Origin: Subdoligranulum variabile
GTDB taxonomy: Bacteria > Bacillota > Clostridia > Oscillospirales > Ruminococcaceae
Length of the DNA: 64,000 nucleotides
Assembly (NCBI RefSeq): GCF_025152575.1
Contig: NZ_CP102293.1
Span: 434,001-498,000 of the forward strand
Reading direction: 5' to 3'
The notes under the pieces are model-generated. The model made no database searches. It was not told the DNA's origin and saw only the letters and a program-made list of their open reading frames with translations. Below are positions 40,197 through 49,199 of this stretch, piece after piece. The first letter of the stretch is position 1. Each line of letters opens with the position of its first letter. The position numbers and the translations under genes are program-made.

Positions 40197-40388
40197 GTGA
40201 ACAACGAACTTTCCATTGACATTTCGGTAAAAGTATGTGTCGATGCAAAAACGGCACTCAAATGTCTCCGAATTATTGAGATGTATCTCGAAGAAAACAA
40301 AGATAAAAAAATTGTTTCTGAAATCTGCAAAGACGGAAGCACCCGGCTGCTCATTGTGGAGGTAGGTAAACAAAATGGGTCTGTTTGA
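40197..40388 (+). CDS. Small phage protein between terL and portal
   Basis: About 63 residues from GTG 40197 behind GAGAAAGGAAAATAAA. The alpha/beta product (ELSIDISVKVCVDAKTALKC) overlaps the portal gene by 14 bases. An upstream in-frame start at 40095 would overlap terL and lacks a good ribosome binding site. Function unknown. Confidence 0.55.
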   Translation: MNNELSIDISVKVCVDAKTALKCLRIIEMYLEENKDKKIVSEICKDGSTRLLIVEVGKQNGSV

Positions 40389-41556
40389 CAAAATTTTCAA
40401 GCGGCCCGGGCCGCGCAGCAATCCGCAGGGCTTTTTTAAGACTTTGACCGCCTATGCCCCAGTTTTTACAACCTGGGGCGGCCAGATCTATGAAAGCGAG
40501 CTTGTGCGGGCGGCCATCAATGCCCGGGCAACGCATATCAGTAAGCTGCAGGTGCAGGTACAAGGCACAGCAAAGCCTAAGCTGCAGACAAAGCTGCGCA
40601 CCGGCCCTAACGAGTGGCAGACCTGGGGACAGTTTCTCTATCGGCTGTCTACGATCCTGGACGTCAACAATACTGCGTTTATTGTACCGGTCATGGATGA
40701 TTACTTGGAAGTATCCGGCATCTTTCCGGTACTTCCGACGCAGTGCCAGATTGTCCAGTACAACGGAGAGCCGTGGCTGCGGTATCAGTTTCAAGCCGGC
40801 CAGTATGCCAGCATTGAAATGCGCTACTGCGGAATTATGACAAAGTTCCAATACTCGGACGACTTTTTTGGCGAAGACAACAACGCCCTGCGCCCGACCA
40901 TGGAGCTGATCAACGTACAGAACCAGGGCATTAACGAAGCAGTCAAAAGCGCCGCCACTTACCGGTTCATGGCGAAGCTGAACAACTTCACCAAACCGGA
41001 GGATCTGGCAAAAGAACGCCAGCGCTTTACAAAAGACAACCTTCAGGCCGGAGACGGCGGTATTCTGCTGTTTCCAAACACCTACAGCGATATTCAGCAA
41101 ATCAAGTCCGCACCGTTTGTGGTAGATGCCGACCAGATGAAGCTCATCCAGACCAACGTCTACAACTATTTCGGCGTCAATGAGGACGTGCTGCAGAATA
41201 AAGCCTATGGTGACGCCTGGGCCGCGTTCTACGAAGGCGCTATTGAGCAGTTTTCCATCCAATTTTCTGACGTTACAACTAAAATGCTTTTTACAGAGCG
41301 GGAGCGTGCCTCCGGCTCTTTTTTGATGGCCACAGCCAACCGGCTGCAGTACATGAGCAACGCCGACAAGCTCAACGTGTCGGCCCAAATGGCAGATCGC
41401 GGGATCATGAACCGCGACGAAATCCGGGCCATCTGGAATTTGCCGCCTCTACCGGATGGACAGGGACAAGCCTATACCATCCGCGGAGAGTATTACCTGC
41501 TGGGCGCCGATGGCAGCGCATCCAAACAAGGAGGTCAACCGACAAATGGAACTTAA
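40375..41556 (+). CDS. Portal protein, HK97 family
   Basis: The 393-residue protein matches HK97-type portals (GLFDKIFKRPG at the start, INARATHISKLQVQV, then GVNEDVLQNKAYGDAWAAFY). It forms the twelve-fold ring through which DNA enters and leaves the head, and overlaps the protease gene by 11 bases. Confidence 0.93.
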   Translation: MGLFDKIFKRPGPRSNPQGFFKTLTAYAPVFTTWGGQIYESELVRAAINARATHISKLQVQVQGTAKPKLQTKLRTGPNEWQTWGQFLYRLSTILDVNNTAFIVPVMDDYLEVSGIFPVLPTQCQIVQYNGEPWLRYQFQAGQYASIEMRYCGIMTKFQYSDDFFGEDNNALRPTMELINVQNQGINEAVKSAATYRFMAKLNNFTKPEDLAKERQRFTKDNLQAGDGGILLFPNTYSDIQQIKSAPFVVDADQMKLIQTNVYNYFGVNEDVLQNKAYGDAWAAFYEGAIEQFSIQFSDVTTKMLFTERERASGSFLMATANRLQYMSNADKLNVSAQMADRGIMNRDEIRAIWNLPPLPDGQGQAYTIRGEYYLLGADGSASKQGGQPTNGT

Positions 41557-42175
41557 CAACAAACAGCTGCGCCGCCTGAATGATGGGCGCGAATATCGCG
41601 CCATGACCATGCGGGCGCTGGGCGACAGCGACGCCATGATCGTGGAAGGCTATGCCACTACTTTCAACCAGCCGTATCTGCTTTATGACGGCCGTGACTA
41701 CCGCGTTATGGAACAGGTCGCGCCCACCGCGTTTGCCCAGTGCGATATGACCGACGTCATCATGCAATACGACCATGAGGGCCGGGTGTTTGCAAGAAAC
41801 CGCAACAACACCCTGGCCCTTTCTGTTGATACCACCGGCCTGAAAGTAACCGCAGACCTGGGCGGCACCGACATTGGCCGCCAGGTGTACCAGGAAATCA
41901 AAGGCGGCTACACAGACAAGATGTCTTTCGGCTTCGTGGTGGCCGAAGATCATCGCACATCCACCATGGACTACAACACCGGCGTGGAAACTGTGCTGCG
42001 TACCATCACCAAAATCAAAAAGCTGTACGACGTCAGCGCCGTTTCCATTCCGGCAAACGATATGACGTCTATCAGTGCCCGGAGATACGCCGACGGAGTG
42101 ATCGACGGCATCAAGGCGGAGCGACTGGAACGGGACAATAAACGCAAAAAACTCATTCTCATGTTGGAGGTATGA
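41546..42175 (+). CDS. Prohead protease, HK97 family
   Basis: The 209-residue protein has the core motifs IVEGYATTFNQPY, QYDHEGRVFAR (catalytic His) and KLYDVSAVSIPAND (catalytic Ser). It cleaves the capsid delta domain during maturation. AAGGAGGTCAACCGACAA gives the start. Confidence 0.93.
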   Translation: MELNNKQLRRLNDGREYRAMTMRALGDSDAMIVEGYATTFNQPYLLYDGRDYRVMEQVAPTAFAQCDMTDVIMQYDHEGRVFARNRNNTLALSVDTTGLKVTADLGGTDIGRQVYQEIKGGYTDKMSFGFVVAEDHRTSTMDYNTGVETVLRTITKIKKLYDVSAVSIPANDMTSISARRYADGVIDGIKAERLERDNKRKKLILMLEV

Positions 42176-42176
42176 C

Positions 42177-43247
42177 ATGAACCGTAAAGAACAGATCGAA
42201 GCCCGCCTGGCCGAAATTCGCGGCCTTGTGGATAGCCCCGACGCCGACATCGACGCTCTGACCGAGGAAACCCGCAAGCTCAAAGCTGAGCTGCAGGAAA
42301 TCGAGCAAGCTGCCGAAAAGCGCAGCAAACTGCGCAGTGAAGTCAACGCTGGTCTGGGCGTTGTGACCCGCGATTTCAATCCCAGCAACGGCCAGGAAAA
42401 GCCGTTTGGCGTTGACACCGAGGAATACCGCACTGCCTGGCTGAAGCACCTGCAGGGCAAGGAATTGAGTGCCGCCGAGCAGCGTGCATTCACTGTTGCC
42501 AATGGCGCAGTCTCTCAGCTGGTTGTCAACGACATCATGACCGTTGTGCGTGATCACGCCCCGTTGATGGAGCGCATCACCATGGTGTACAGCGCGTCCA
42601 AAATCACCTACTATGTTGAGGGCACCATCAACCCCGCGCAGGCCCACACTGATAACGCGACGATCACGCCGGATTCCGACACCTTGACGCCCGTGACTCT
42701 GACCCCTTCCGAGATCACCAAGATGGTGCAGGTTTCCGAGAGCGCACGGCAGATGAGCATTCCGGCTTTCAACACCTGGCTGACCACCATGATCGGCGAG
42801 GCCATTGCCCGCTACATCAACGGCCAGATCATTACGGCAATCTCCGGCGTCGCTGCATCTGCCGGTACTACCATCAACGCCGCAGGTGTGCAGGCGCTGC
42901 TGGGTTCCGTCAAAGGTGAGGACGTCGCGGTTATCTGCAACCGCAAGACCCTGTACACTCAGCTGCTTCCCCTGCAGGATAACGGTACCAATAACATTGT
43001 TACCTTTACCGGCACCTACGGCAGCGCACGGGTTTACGGCTACGATGTGCTGGTGGATGACAACATGGCAGACGATACCGTTCTGGCTGGTGATATGGCC
43101 AAGGTCATCGGCGCCATGGGCGAAGACATCACCGTGCGCGAAGGCTACGACATCGACACCAACAGCTACAAGTACCTGGGCGTTGTCATGTTTGCTGTTG
43201 CCATCGGCATCAGCTCCGCATTTGCGAAGCTCACCAACGCGGGTTGA
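42177..43247 (+). CDS. Major capsid protein, HK97 fold
   Basis: The 356-residue protein starts with a coiled-coil delta domain of about 75 residues (KAELQEIEQAAEKRSKLRSE) that the protease would remove, followed by the HK97 fold with the end motif DTNSYKYLGVVMFAVAIGIS. It begins one base after the protease stop. Confidence 0.93.
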   Translation: MNRKEQIEARLAEIRGLVDSPDADIDALTEETRKLKAELQEIEQAAEKRSKLRSEVNAGLGVVTRDFNPSNGQEKPFGVDTEEYRTAWLKHLQGKELSAAEQRAFTVANGAVSQLVVNDIMTVVRDHAPLMERITMVYSASKITYYVEGTINPAQAHTDNATITPDSDTLTPVTLTPSEITKMVQVSESARQMSIPAFNTWLTTMIGEAIARYINGQIITAISGVAASAGTTINAAGVQALLGSVKGEDVAVICNRKTLYTQLLPLQDNGTNNIVTFTGTYGSARVYGYDVLVDDNMADDTVLAGDMAKVIGAMGEDITVREGYDIDTNSYKYLGVVMFAVAIGISSAFAKLTNAG

Positions 43248-43261
43248 TCGAGGTGATTTGA

Positions 43262-43564
43262 ATGCTGGACAAGGTTAAGCTGGCGCTGCGGATCACAACC
43301 ACGGCGTTTGACAGCGAAATCAATGACCTGATTGCTGCTGCGCTGGCTGACCTTGGTCTGGCTGGCGTTACGACGCTGACAGAAACCGACCCGCTGATCA
43401 TCCGGGCCGTATCCACCTATTGCAGACTGCATTTTGGACAGCCGGATGACTACGACCGTCTGAAAGGTTCCTACGACGAGCAGAAGGCGCAGCTCATGAC
43501 TGCAACCGGGTATACCGACTGGGGAAATACCACCAACACGGAAAATACCGGGGGTGCATTCTGA
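43262..43564 (+). CDS. Head-tail connector, gp6-like
   Basis: The 100-residue helical protein (LDKVKLALRITTTAFDSEIN, then YCRLHFGQPDDYDRLKGSYD) is typical of the DNA-packaging/adaptor family below the portal. Confidence 0.85.
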   Translation: MLDKVKLALRITTTAFDSEINDLIAAALADLGLAGVTTLTETDPLIIRAVSTYCRLHFGQPDDYDRLKGSYDEQKAQLMTATGYTDWGNTTNTENTGGAF

Positions 43565-43866
43565 TGGATAGATCCAATGTGCTTACCCTGGTAGATGTGA
43601 GCTATATCACTGATGCTCTCAATCAGCAGGTGCCGCAGGAAACGACGCGGGATGTGTTCTGCAACATTTCCAGCGTATCAGCCCAGGAGTTTTTTGACGC
43701 CGGACAGGCGGGTTTGAATCCCGAATGGCGCGTGACAATGTTTGCACCGGACTATAACGGCGAAACCATTGCCGTGCTGAACGGCACCCGGTATGGTGTA
43801 TACCGCACCTACCTTGGGAAAAACGAAACAATCGAGCTTTACCTGGAAAGAAAGGCGGGCATCTGA
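43564..43866 (+). CDS. Head closure protein
   Basis: The 100-residue beta-rich protein (DVFCNISSVSAQEFFDAGQA, then VLNGTRYGVYRTY) matches the SPP1 gp16/HK97 connector stopper family. It overlaps its neighbour by one base. Confidence 0.8.
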   Translation: MDRSNVLTLVDVSYITDALNQQVPQETTRDVFCNISSVSAQEFFDAGQAGLNPEWRVTMFAPDYNGETIAVLNGTRYGVYRTYLGKNETIELYLERKAGI

Positions 43867-44243
43867 TGTCTAAAGTGAGCATTGACGGCCTGGCGGATGC
43901 GGTGGCCAAAGAGCTGGCCAACTACAACCAGGATGTGGCCGATGGCGTCAAGAAAGAGGTCCGGCAGGTAGCTCAGGAAATGGTCCAGGAGCTGAAGCAG
44001 ACTTCCCCCAAGGACAGCGGCCAATACGCCGCTGGATGGCGGGAAAAAACCGAGTTTGAAAGCGCCGAAGATATCCGAGAACGGGTATACAACGCTAAGA
44101 AGCCCCAGCTGACTCACCTGTTGGAACATGGCCACGCCAAACAGAATGGCGGCCGCGTCAACGGTAAGCCGCATATTGGACCGGCCGAACAGGAAGCTGA
44201 AAAAAAGCTGACAAACGGCATTAAGGTGGTGGTGCGCGGATGA
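43866..44243 (+). CDS. Tail component, HK97 gp10 family
   Basis: The 125-residue protein (LKQTSPKDSGQYAAGWREK, then LTHLLEHGHAKQNGGRV) carries the HK97 gp10 motif LLEHGHA. It joins the connector to the tail. Confidence 0.88.
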   Translation: MSKVSIDGLADAVAKELANYNQDVADGVKKEVRQVAQEMVQELKQTSPKDSGQYAAGWREKTEFESAEDIRERVYNAKKPQLTHLLEHGHAKQNGGRVNGKPHIGPAEQEAEKKLTNGIKVVVRG

Positions 44244-44551
44244 CCCTTGAACAGATTGCTGCCCTACTGGAGACTACCGGACTTCCGGTGGTATTCCAGC
44301 AATGGCAGGAAGGTGCTGCGCCGCCGATGCCCTATCTTGTATACCTTTTTCCGTATACCAACAACTTTGCGGCAGATGGTACTACCTATTTTGTCGCCAA
44401 CCATGTGCAGATTGAACTGTACACACAACTGAAAGATCCCGTATCAGAGGGCAAGGTCGAAGCGGCCTTGTCCTCTTTGTATTGGGAGAAAGATCAAACG
44501 TACCTGGACACTGAAAAGTGTTACCAGACCATCTATGAAATCGAGGTGTAA
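44240..44551 (+). CDS. Tail terminator/completion protein
   Basis: The 103-residue protein (VFQQWQEGAAPPMPYLVYLF, then FVANHVQIELYTQLKD) matches the tail-terminator position and style (DUF3168-like). It overlaps gp10 by four bases. Confidence 0.75.
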   Translation: MTLEQIAALLETTGLPVVFQQWQEGAAPPMPYLVYLFPYTNNFAADGTTYFVANHVQIELYTQLKDPVSEGKVEAALSSLYWEKDQTYLDTEKCYQTIYEIEV

Positions 44552-44553
44552 CT

Positions 44554-45135
44554 ATGGCAACTGGTGAAAACAAAGTCCAGTTTAACCTGAAGAATGTACA
44601 CTACGCCGTGCTGACTGCCCTGTCCCCTACGCCCACCTGGGATACGCCTGTACCTGTTCCCGGCGCTGTCAGTTTGTCGCTGGAGCAGCAGGGTGAGATC
44701 ACCAAGTTCTACGCGGACGGCATTGTCTACTATCAGAGCAGCTCCAACAACGGCTATGAGGGCGATTTGGAGATGGCCCGATTCCCGGAGAAGATGCATC
44801 AGGACATCTGGGGCGATACGCTGTCGGCCACCGACAATGTGCTGGTTGAAAACGCCAACACCCAGCCCAATCCTTTTGCGCTGCTTTTCCAGATCGACGG
44901 CGACGTGAATAATGCGCTGTACTGCCTGTACAACTGCACGGCCACCCGCCCCAACATCGAAGGCGAAACCACCAACGAGAGCAAAGAACCGAAAACGCAG
45001 ACCTGCACGATCTCGGCCGTGCCCCTGCCGGACGGCAATGTGCGCGCTAACACCACGTCCACCACGACGGAAGGCGTCATCTCTGCATGGTTTGATTCTG
45101 TGTATATGCCTGCTGCCGCCGGTGTGGGCGGCTGA
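44554..45135 (+). CDS. Major tail tube protein
   Basis: The 193-residue protein (VSLSLEQQGEITKFYADGIV, then YEGDLEMARFPEKMHQDIWG) is typical of phi13/TP901-1-type major tail proteins of Firmicutes siphophages. Confidence 0.88.
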   Translation: MATGENKVQFNLKNVHYAVLTALSPTPTWDTPVPVPGAVSLSLEQQGEITKFYADGIVYYQSSSNNGYEGDLEMARFPEKMHQDIWGDTLSATDNVLVENANTQPNPFALLFQIDGDVNNALYCLYNCTATRPNIEGETTNESKEPKTQTCTISAVPLPDGNVRANTTSTTTEGVISAWFDSVYMPAAAGVGG

Positions 45136-45136
45136 T

Positions 45137-45153
45137 GTGTCCATAGTGGACAC
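45137..45153. repeat. 17 bp palindrome, copy 6
   Basis: GTGTCCATAGTGGACAC has perfect arms with centre TAG. It begins one base after the tail tube stop, in the 40-base gap before gpG. Confidence 0.76.
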
Positions 45154-45175
45154 GTAACCAAAGAAAGGATACGCC

Positions 45176-45598
45176 ATGGATAAAATCATCACCGTGAGCG
45201 GGAAGGAGGTGGGGTTCAGGGCCACGGCCCTGACGCCCCGCCTGTACCGCCACAAAATGGGCCGCGACATTGTGCGCGATATGAACCAGCTGCAGCGCAG
45301 TTTTGTAAAGGCCGTAGAGGTCCAGAACCTGCAGCCGCCCAAAGAAGACGCTGCCGAATGGCAGAAAAAAGAGTATGAGGAGGCAATCCGTAGCGCGCAG
45401 CTTGACGTGATGGATCTGGAGATTTTTGAAAATGTCTCCTACATCATGGCCCGGCAGTATGATCCCACGCTGCCGGACACCGCCGACAAATGGCTGGACA
45501 GCATCGACGGCACGTTTTCCATTTATGAGGTGCTTCCCCAGATTTTGGAGCTGTGGCAGCTGACACAGCAGACCACCAGCGTGCCTAAAAAAAAATAA
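45176..45598 (+). CDS. Tail assembly chaperone gpG
   Basis: The 140-residue protein (VGFRATALTPRLYRHKMGRD, later DLEIFENVSYIMARQYDPT) fits the phage tail chaperone family that precedes the tape measure gene. Its 3' end is a run of nine A (45587-45595) followed by TAA, a typical slippery site for a longer gpGT product. Confidence 0.85.
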   Translation: MDKIITVSGKEVGFRATALTPRLYRHKMGRDIVRDMNQLQRSFVKAVEVQNLQPPKEDAAEWQKKEYEEAIRSAQLDVMDLEIFENVSYIMARQYDPTLPDTADKWLDSIDGTFSIYEVLPQILELWQLTQQTTSVPKKK

Positions 45599-45786
45599 GA
45601 CCTACGGTCCGTGAGGAAACCGGCGCAACCTTTATGCTGCGCTGCGCAGAGCTGGGTCTTAGTGCCGAGGATCTGGACAGCATGACCATGGGCATGGTCT
45701 ACGATATGCTGATCGAACGGGCCAACGACCACGAGAAGTACAACTACAAGGCCACACAGGCCGACATTGACGCATTTTTTGGCTAA
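45595..45786 (+). CDS. gpGT extension reached by -1 frameshift
   Basis: This frame has no good start of its own. A -1 slip on A9 at the end of gpG joins it in frame and adds 63 residues (IRPTVREETGATFMLRCAEL, later YDMLIERANDHEKYNYKATQ), giving a fusion of about 203 residues. The T domain (LSAEDLDSMTMGMVYDMLIE) is typical of gpGT extensions that load the tape measure. Confidence 0.8.
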   Translation: MRPTVREETGATFMLRCAELGLSAEDLDSMTMGMVYDMLIERANDHEKYNYKATQADIDAFFG

Positions 45787-45798
45787 GGAGGGTTAAAG

Positions 45799-48384
45799 AT
45801 GGCCGACAGAATCAAGGGTATTACCGTTGTACTGGGCGGCGATACCAAGGGTTTGAGCAAGGCGCTGTCCGGCGTAAATAAGGACATCAACAGCACCCAG
45901 AAACAGCTGAAAGATGTGGAAAAGCTGCTGAAGCTGGACCCGACCAATACGGAGCTGCTTGCACAAAAACAGCGGCTTTTAGGAGATGCGGTTGCCTTAA
46001 CCAAAGGTAAACTGGATTCTTTAAAAGAGGCCGAAAAGCAAGTCCAGCAGCAGTTTGAACGCGGTGAAGTCAGCCAAGCCCAGTATGATGCTTTGCAGCG
46101 AGAGATTGTCTCTACAGAAAATCAGCTTAAGTCTTTGCAAACCCAGGCCAAAACCACCAATACGGTTGTAGGAAAAATTGGTGACGCAGCAAAAGCCGTC
46201 GCTGATGGAACCAATGACCTAGCGGACAGCATTGACAACCTGAATGGCAAAGCAAAAGTGGCGTCTGCGGCTGTGGTTGGCGGTGGTACGCTTGCTGTAA
46301 AAACTGTTTCTGATGTTGATAGTGCAGTTGGCAGCTTTTTGGCGCAGACCGGCGCCGCTGAATCACAGACAGAAGACTGGAAGCAGGCGCTGGAAAACAT
46401 CTACAAAGAAAACTATGGAGAAAACTTTGAAGATATTGCTAACTCCATGGCTACCGTGCAGAAAACGCTGGACGATGTTGACCCCAGTAACATTGAGCTG
46501 CTCACAGAAGATGCCATTGCGTTGCGCGACACTTTTGGCTACGAAGTAAACGAAAGCACACGGGCTGCCAAGGCGCTAATGGATAACTTTGGGGTAAGCG
46601 CCCATCAAGCATTTAACCTGATTGCCACTGGCGCTCAGAATGGCCTTGACTACTCTGGAGAACTGCTGGATACCATCAGCGAGTACAGCGTTCAGTTTGG
46701 AAAAGTAGGTTTTTCTGCCGATGATTTTTTTAACATTATGCAAAGCGGCTCTCAAAACTCTGCTTTTAATCTGGATAAAGTGGGCGATGCCATCAAAGAG
46801 CTGTCTATCCGCGTAATTGATGGGTCTGACACAACGCAGCAAGGTTTTGATCTTATTGGGTTAAATGCGGATGAAATGGCCAAAAAGTTTGCCCAAGGAG
46901 GCGATACCGCCAGGAAGGCTTTTGACCAAACTATTGCTGCGCTGGCTGCTATGGAAGACCCCGTGCAGCAAAATATTGCTGGCGTAGATCTGTTTGGAAC
47001 TATGTGGGAAGATTTGGGGTCGACGGCCACTTTAGCATTGGGCGATATTTCGGATTCGGCATATGCTGCAAAAGACAACCTTGAAGAGATCAAAGAAGAA
47101 AAATACGAAAACCTAATCAATGATTTGCAGGAAGTTGGACGCACTATAAGATTAGACATCTTAACCCCTTTGGGTGAGCAACTAATGCCTATTATTGATG
47201 AGATTGTCGGAAATATTTCCGAACTTGTCGCCGCGTTTGCCGGAATGAGTGATGAACAGCAAAAAGTCGTTGTTGCAGTTGGGGCCGTTATTGCTGCACT
47301 GCCTGCTTTGCTAACTTTTGTTGGTGGCTTTTTAAACGTAATAGGCACAGTATCAAGCGGAATTGCCTTGTTTACTGGAGCTATCACTACTGCCCCGGCA
47401 GCCGCCACAGGTTTTGCTGCCGTTTTAAAAGTAATTGCAACTGTATTTGGTGGAATTGCTACTGTAATCGGAGCGGTTGTATCGGGAATCATTTCTTTTG
47501 TTGGATTGATTGGAAGCGGTATTGCCGCAGCTGCAGGGGTAATTTCTTCTGTAGTAACAACTCTTTTTACTTTTATAACGGGAACTGTTATTCCTGGTAT
47601 TATTACTGCTTTGCAAGGGCTATTCGCTTTTATTGTGGCAAACCCCATTGTGATTACAATTGCAGCTATTATTGCTGCAGTGGTTGGTTTGGCGGTAATC
47701 ATCAACCAAAACGCCGCAGCTATTACTGCCGCCCTCCAGGCTGTAAATGATTTTTTGCAAAATGTATTTGCTATAAACTGGACAATGATTTTTGGTCCCA
47801 TTTTAGGCGAAACCATCAATGCCTTTATTGCAAACCTGCAAAATTTGTGGAATTCCATTTATACCATTTTGGGTGGCATTATCACATTTGTTACGGGCGT
47901 TTTTGCGGGAAATTGGACACAAGCGTGGAACGGTATCAAGCAAATCTTCAAGGGTGTCTTTTATTCCCTTATCGCTATTGCAAAAGCGCCGCTCAATGCC
48001 ATCATCGGGATGATCAACGGCGTGATTGGTGGCATCAATGCCATGATTGACGGTTTGAACAGCATCAGTATTGATGTTCCGGATGAAATTCCGGGCGTCG
48101 GCGGTATGCATCTTGGATTTGATATTCCAAATTTGGGGACTCTCCCTTATCTAGCCAAGGGCGGCACGGTACTTTCTGGCAGCGCCATTGTCGGTGAAGC
48201 TGGGCCGGAGCTGCTGACCGTCGGCCCCGGCGGCACGGTTGTACAGCCGCTTACTACAAGCCAAAAATCCGTAGCTCCCGGGCGAGCCATCACAATCGAG
48301 CGTATGAACTTTTACGGATACACACCGCAGGACGGCCGAAGCCTGGCAAAAACGATTGACATTGAATTGGGGAAATTGATGTGA
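45799..48384 (+). CDS. Tape measure protein
   Basis: The 861-residue protein has an N-terminal coiled coil (LKDVEKLLKLDPTNTELLAQ), a TP901-type tape measure core with alanine-rich helices, a series of hydrophobic segments (for example VVVAVGAVIAALPALLTFVG) and a C-terminal region with GGTVLSGSAIVGEAGPELL. It sets tail length. By the usual rule of about 0.15 nm per residue the tail would be roughly 130 nm. Confidence 0.92.
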   Translation: MADRIKGITVVLGGDTKGLSKALSGVNKDINSTQKQLKDVEKLLKLDPTNTELLAQKQRLLGDAVALTKGKLDSLKEAEKQVQQQFERGEVSQAQYDALQREIVSTENQLKSLQTQAKTTNTVVGKIGDAAKAVADGTNDLADSIDNLNGKAKVASAAVVGGGTLAVKTVSDVDSAVGSFLAQTGAAESQTEDWKQALENIYKENYGENFEDIANSMATVQKTLDDVDPSNIELLTEDAIALRDTFGYEVNESTRAAKALMDNFGVSAHQAFNLIATGAQNGLDYSGELLDTISEYSVQFGKVGFSADDFFNIMQSGSQNSAFNLDKVGDAIKELSIRVIDGSDTTQQGFDLIGLNADEMAKKFAQGGDTARKAFDQTIAALAAMEDPVQQNIAGVDLFGTMWEDLGSTATLALGDISDSAYAAKDNLEEIKEEKYENLINDLQEVGRTIRLDILTPLGEQLMPIIDEIVGNISELVAAFAGMSDEQQKVVVAVGAVIAALPALLTFVGGFLNVIGTVSSGIALFTGAITTAPAAATGFAAVLKVIATVFGGIATVIGAVVSGIISFVGLIGSGIAAAAGVISSVVTTLFTFITGTVIPGIITALQGLFAFIVANPIVITIAAIIAAVVGLAVIINQNAAAITAALQAVNDFLQNVFAINWTMIFGPILGETINAFIANLQNLWNSIYTILGGIITFVTGVFAGNWTQAWNGIKQIFKGVFYSLIAIAKAPLNAIIGMINGVIGGINAMIDGLNSISIDVPDEIPGVGGMHLGFDIPNLGTLPYLAKGGTVLSGSAIVGEAGPELLTVGPGGTVVQPLTTSQKSVAPGRAITIERMNFYGYTPQDGRSLAKTIDIELGKLM

Positions 48385-49199
48385 GTGTACGACAGTTTAA
48401 CCTGACCAATGCCAACGGCCAGGTATTTGACCTGATGCGCAAAGATGCGTTTTTCAACGAGCCGGACGGCCTGGGTTGGGGTGTGGATACCACCGTCATG
48501 GCCGTGGGTGAAAGCTATGTTGTCACGGATACCGAGCCGCAAACACCGGCACCGTCCGGACAGATGGTTTTTGCCGGTTACGCCCAGTACAACGAGTTCT
48601 TGGCATTTGTCCAGGTTGGGGGTCTTACGCTTGGCTACAACACGCTGGGCAAGTGGATCTACCTGGATGTGTCACTATCAATCTCCAAAAGCGAAATTGA
48701 CAAGGATGCACTGAAGTTGCTGTGCGATGTAGATTTTACCGCCCTTTCCGGCTGGTATGAAAAGCTGGTAACATATCAGGCCACCGGAGCAGGCGGCGGC
48801 AAGGCCTACAATTATACCTATCCCTACACTTACACCAGCAGCGCAGCGGGAACCGTAGACATTGTCAACGGCGGGCTGCAAAGCTATCCAAAAATCACGA
48901 TCTTCGGGCCGGTACAAAATCCGTTCTGGGCGCTTTACCAGGGCGCCACGCGATTGCAAACGGGCCGGATGAATCTGACCGTGCCAGACGGCAACAAACT
49001 GGTCATTGACAGCGATCCCGCTACCATGGAAATTGCGGAATATACCTGCAACGACCAGTTTATTGCCAACCGTTACGGTGACAGCGATTTTACCACCGCG
49101 CGTCTGTTTATGCTGCCGCCCGGTCCGTGCAGTGTGGTCTTTACCCAGGACGGTATTGGTGTAGTCAACGCTTTTGTGGAGGTCAAAAAACGTGTATAA
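48381..49199 (+). CDS. Distal tail protein (Dit-like)
   Basis: The 272-residue protein starts at GTG 48381, overlapping the tape measure stop. It has the pattern of phage distal tail proteins (LSISKSEIDKDALKLLCDVD, later YPKITIFGPVQNPFWALYQG). It would form the hub at the tail tip. Confidence 0.82.
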   Translation: MSVRQFNLTNANGQVFDLMRKDAFFNEPDGLGWGVDTTVMAVGESYVVTDTEPQTPAPSGQMVFAGYAQYNEFLAFVQVGGLTLGYNTLGKWIYLDVSLSISKSEIDKDALKLLCDVDFTALSGWYEKLVTYQATGAGGGKAYNYTYPYTYTSSAAGTVDIVNGGLQSYPKITIFGPVQNPFWALYQGATRLQTGRMNLTVPDGNKLVIDSDPATMEIAEYTCNDQFIANRYGDSDFTTARLFMLPPGPCSVVFTQDGIGVVNAFVEVKKRV

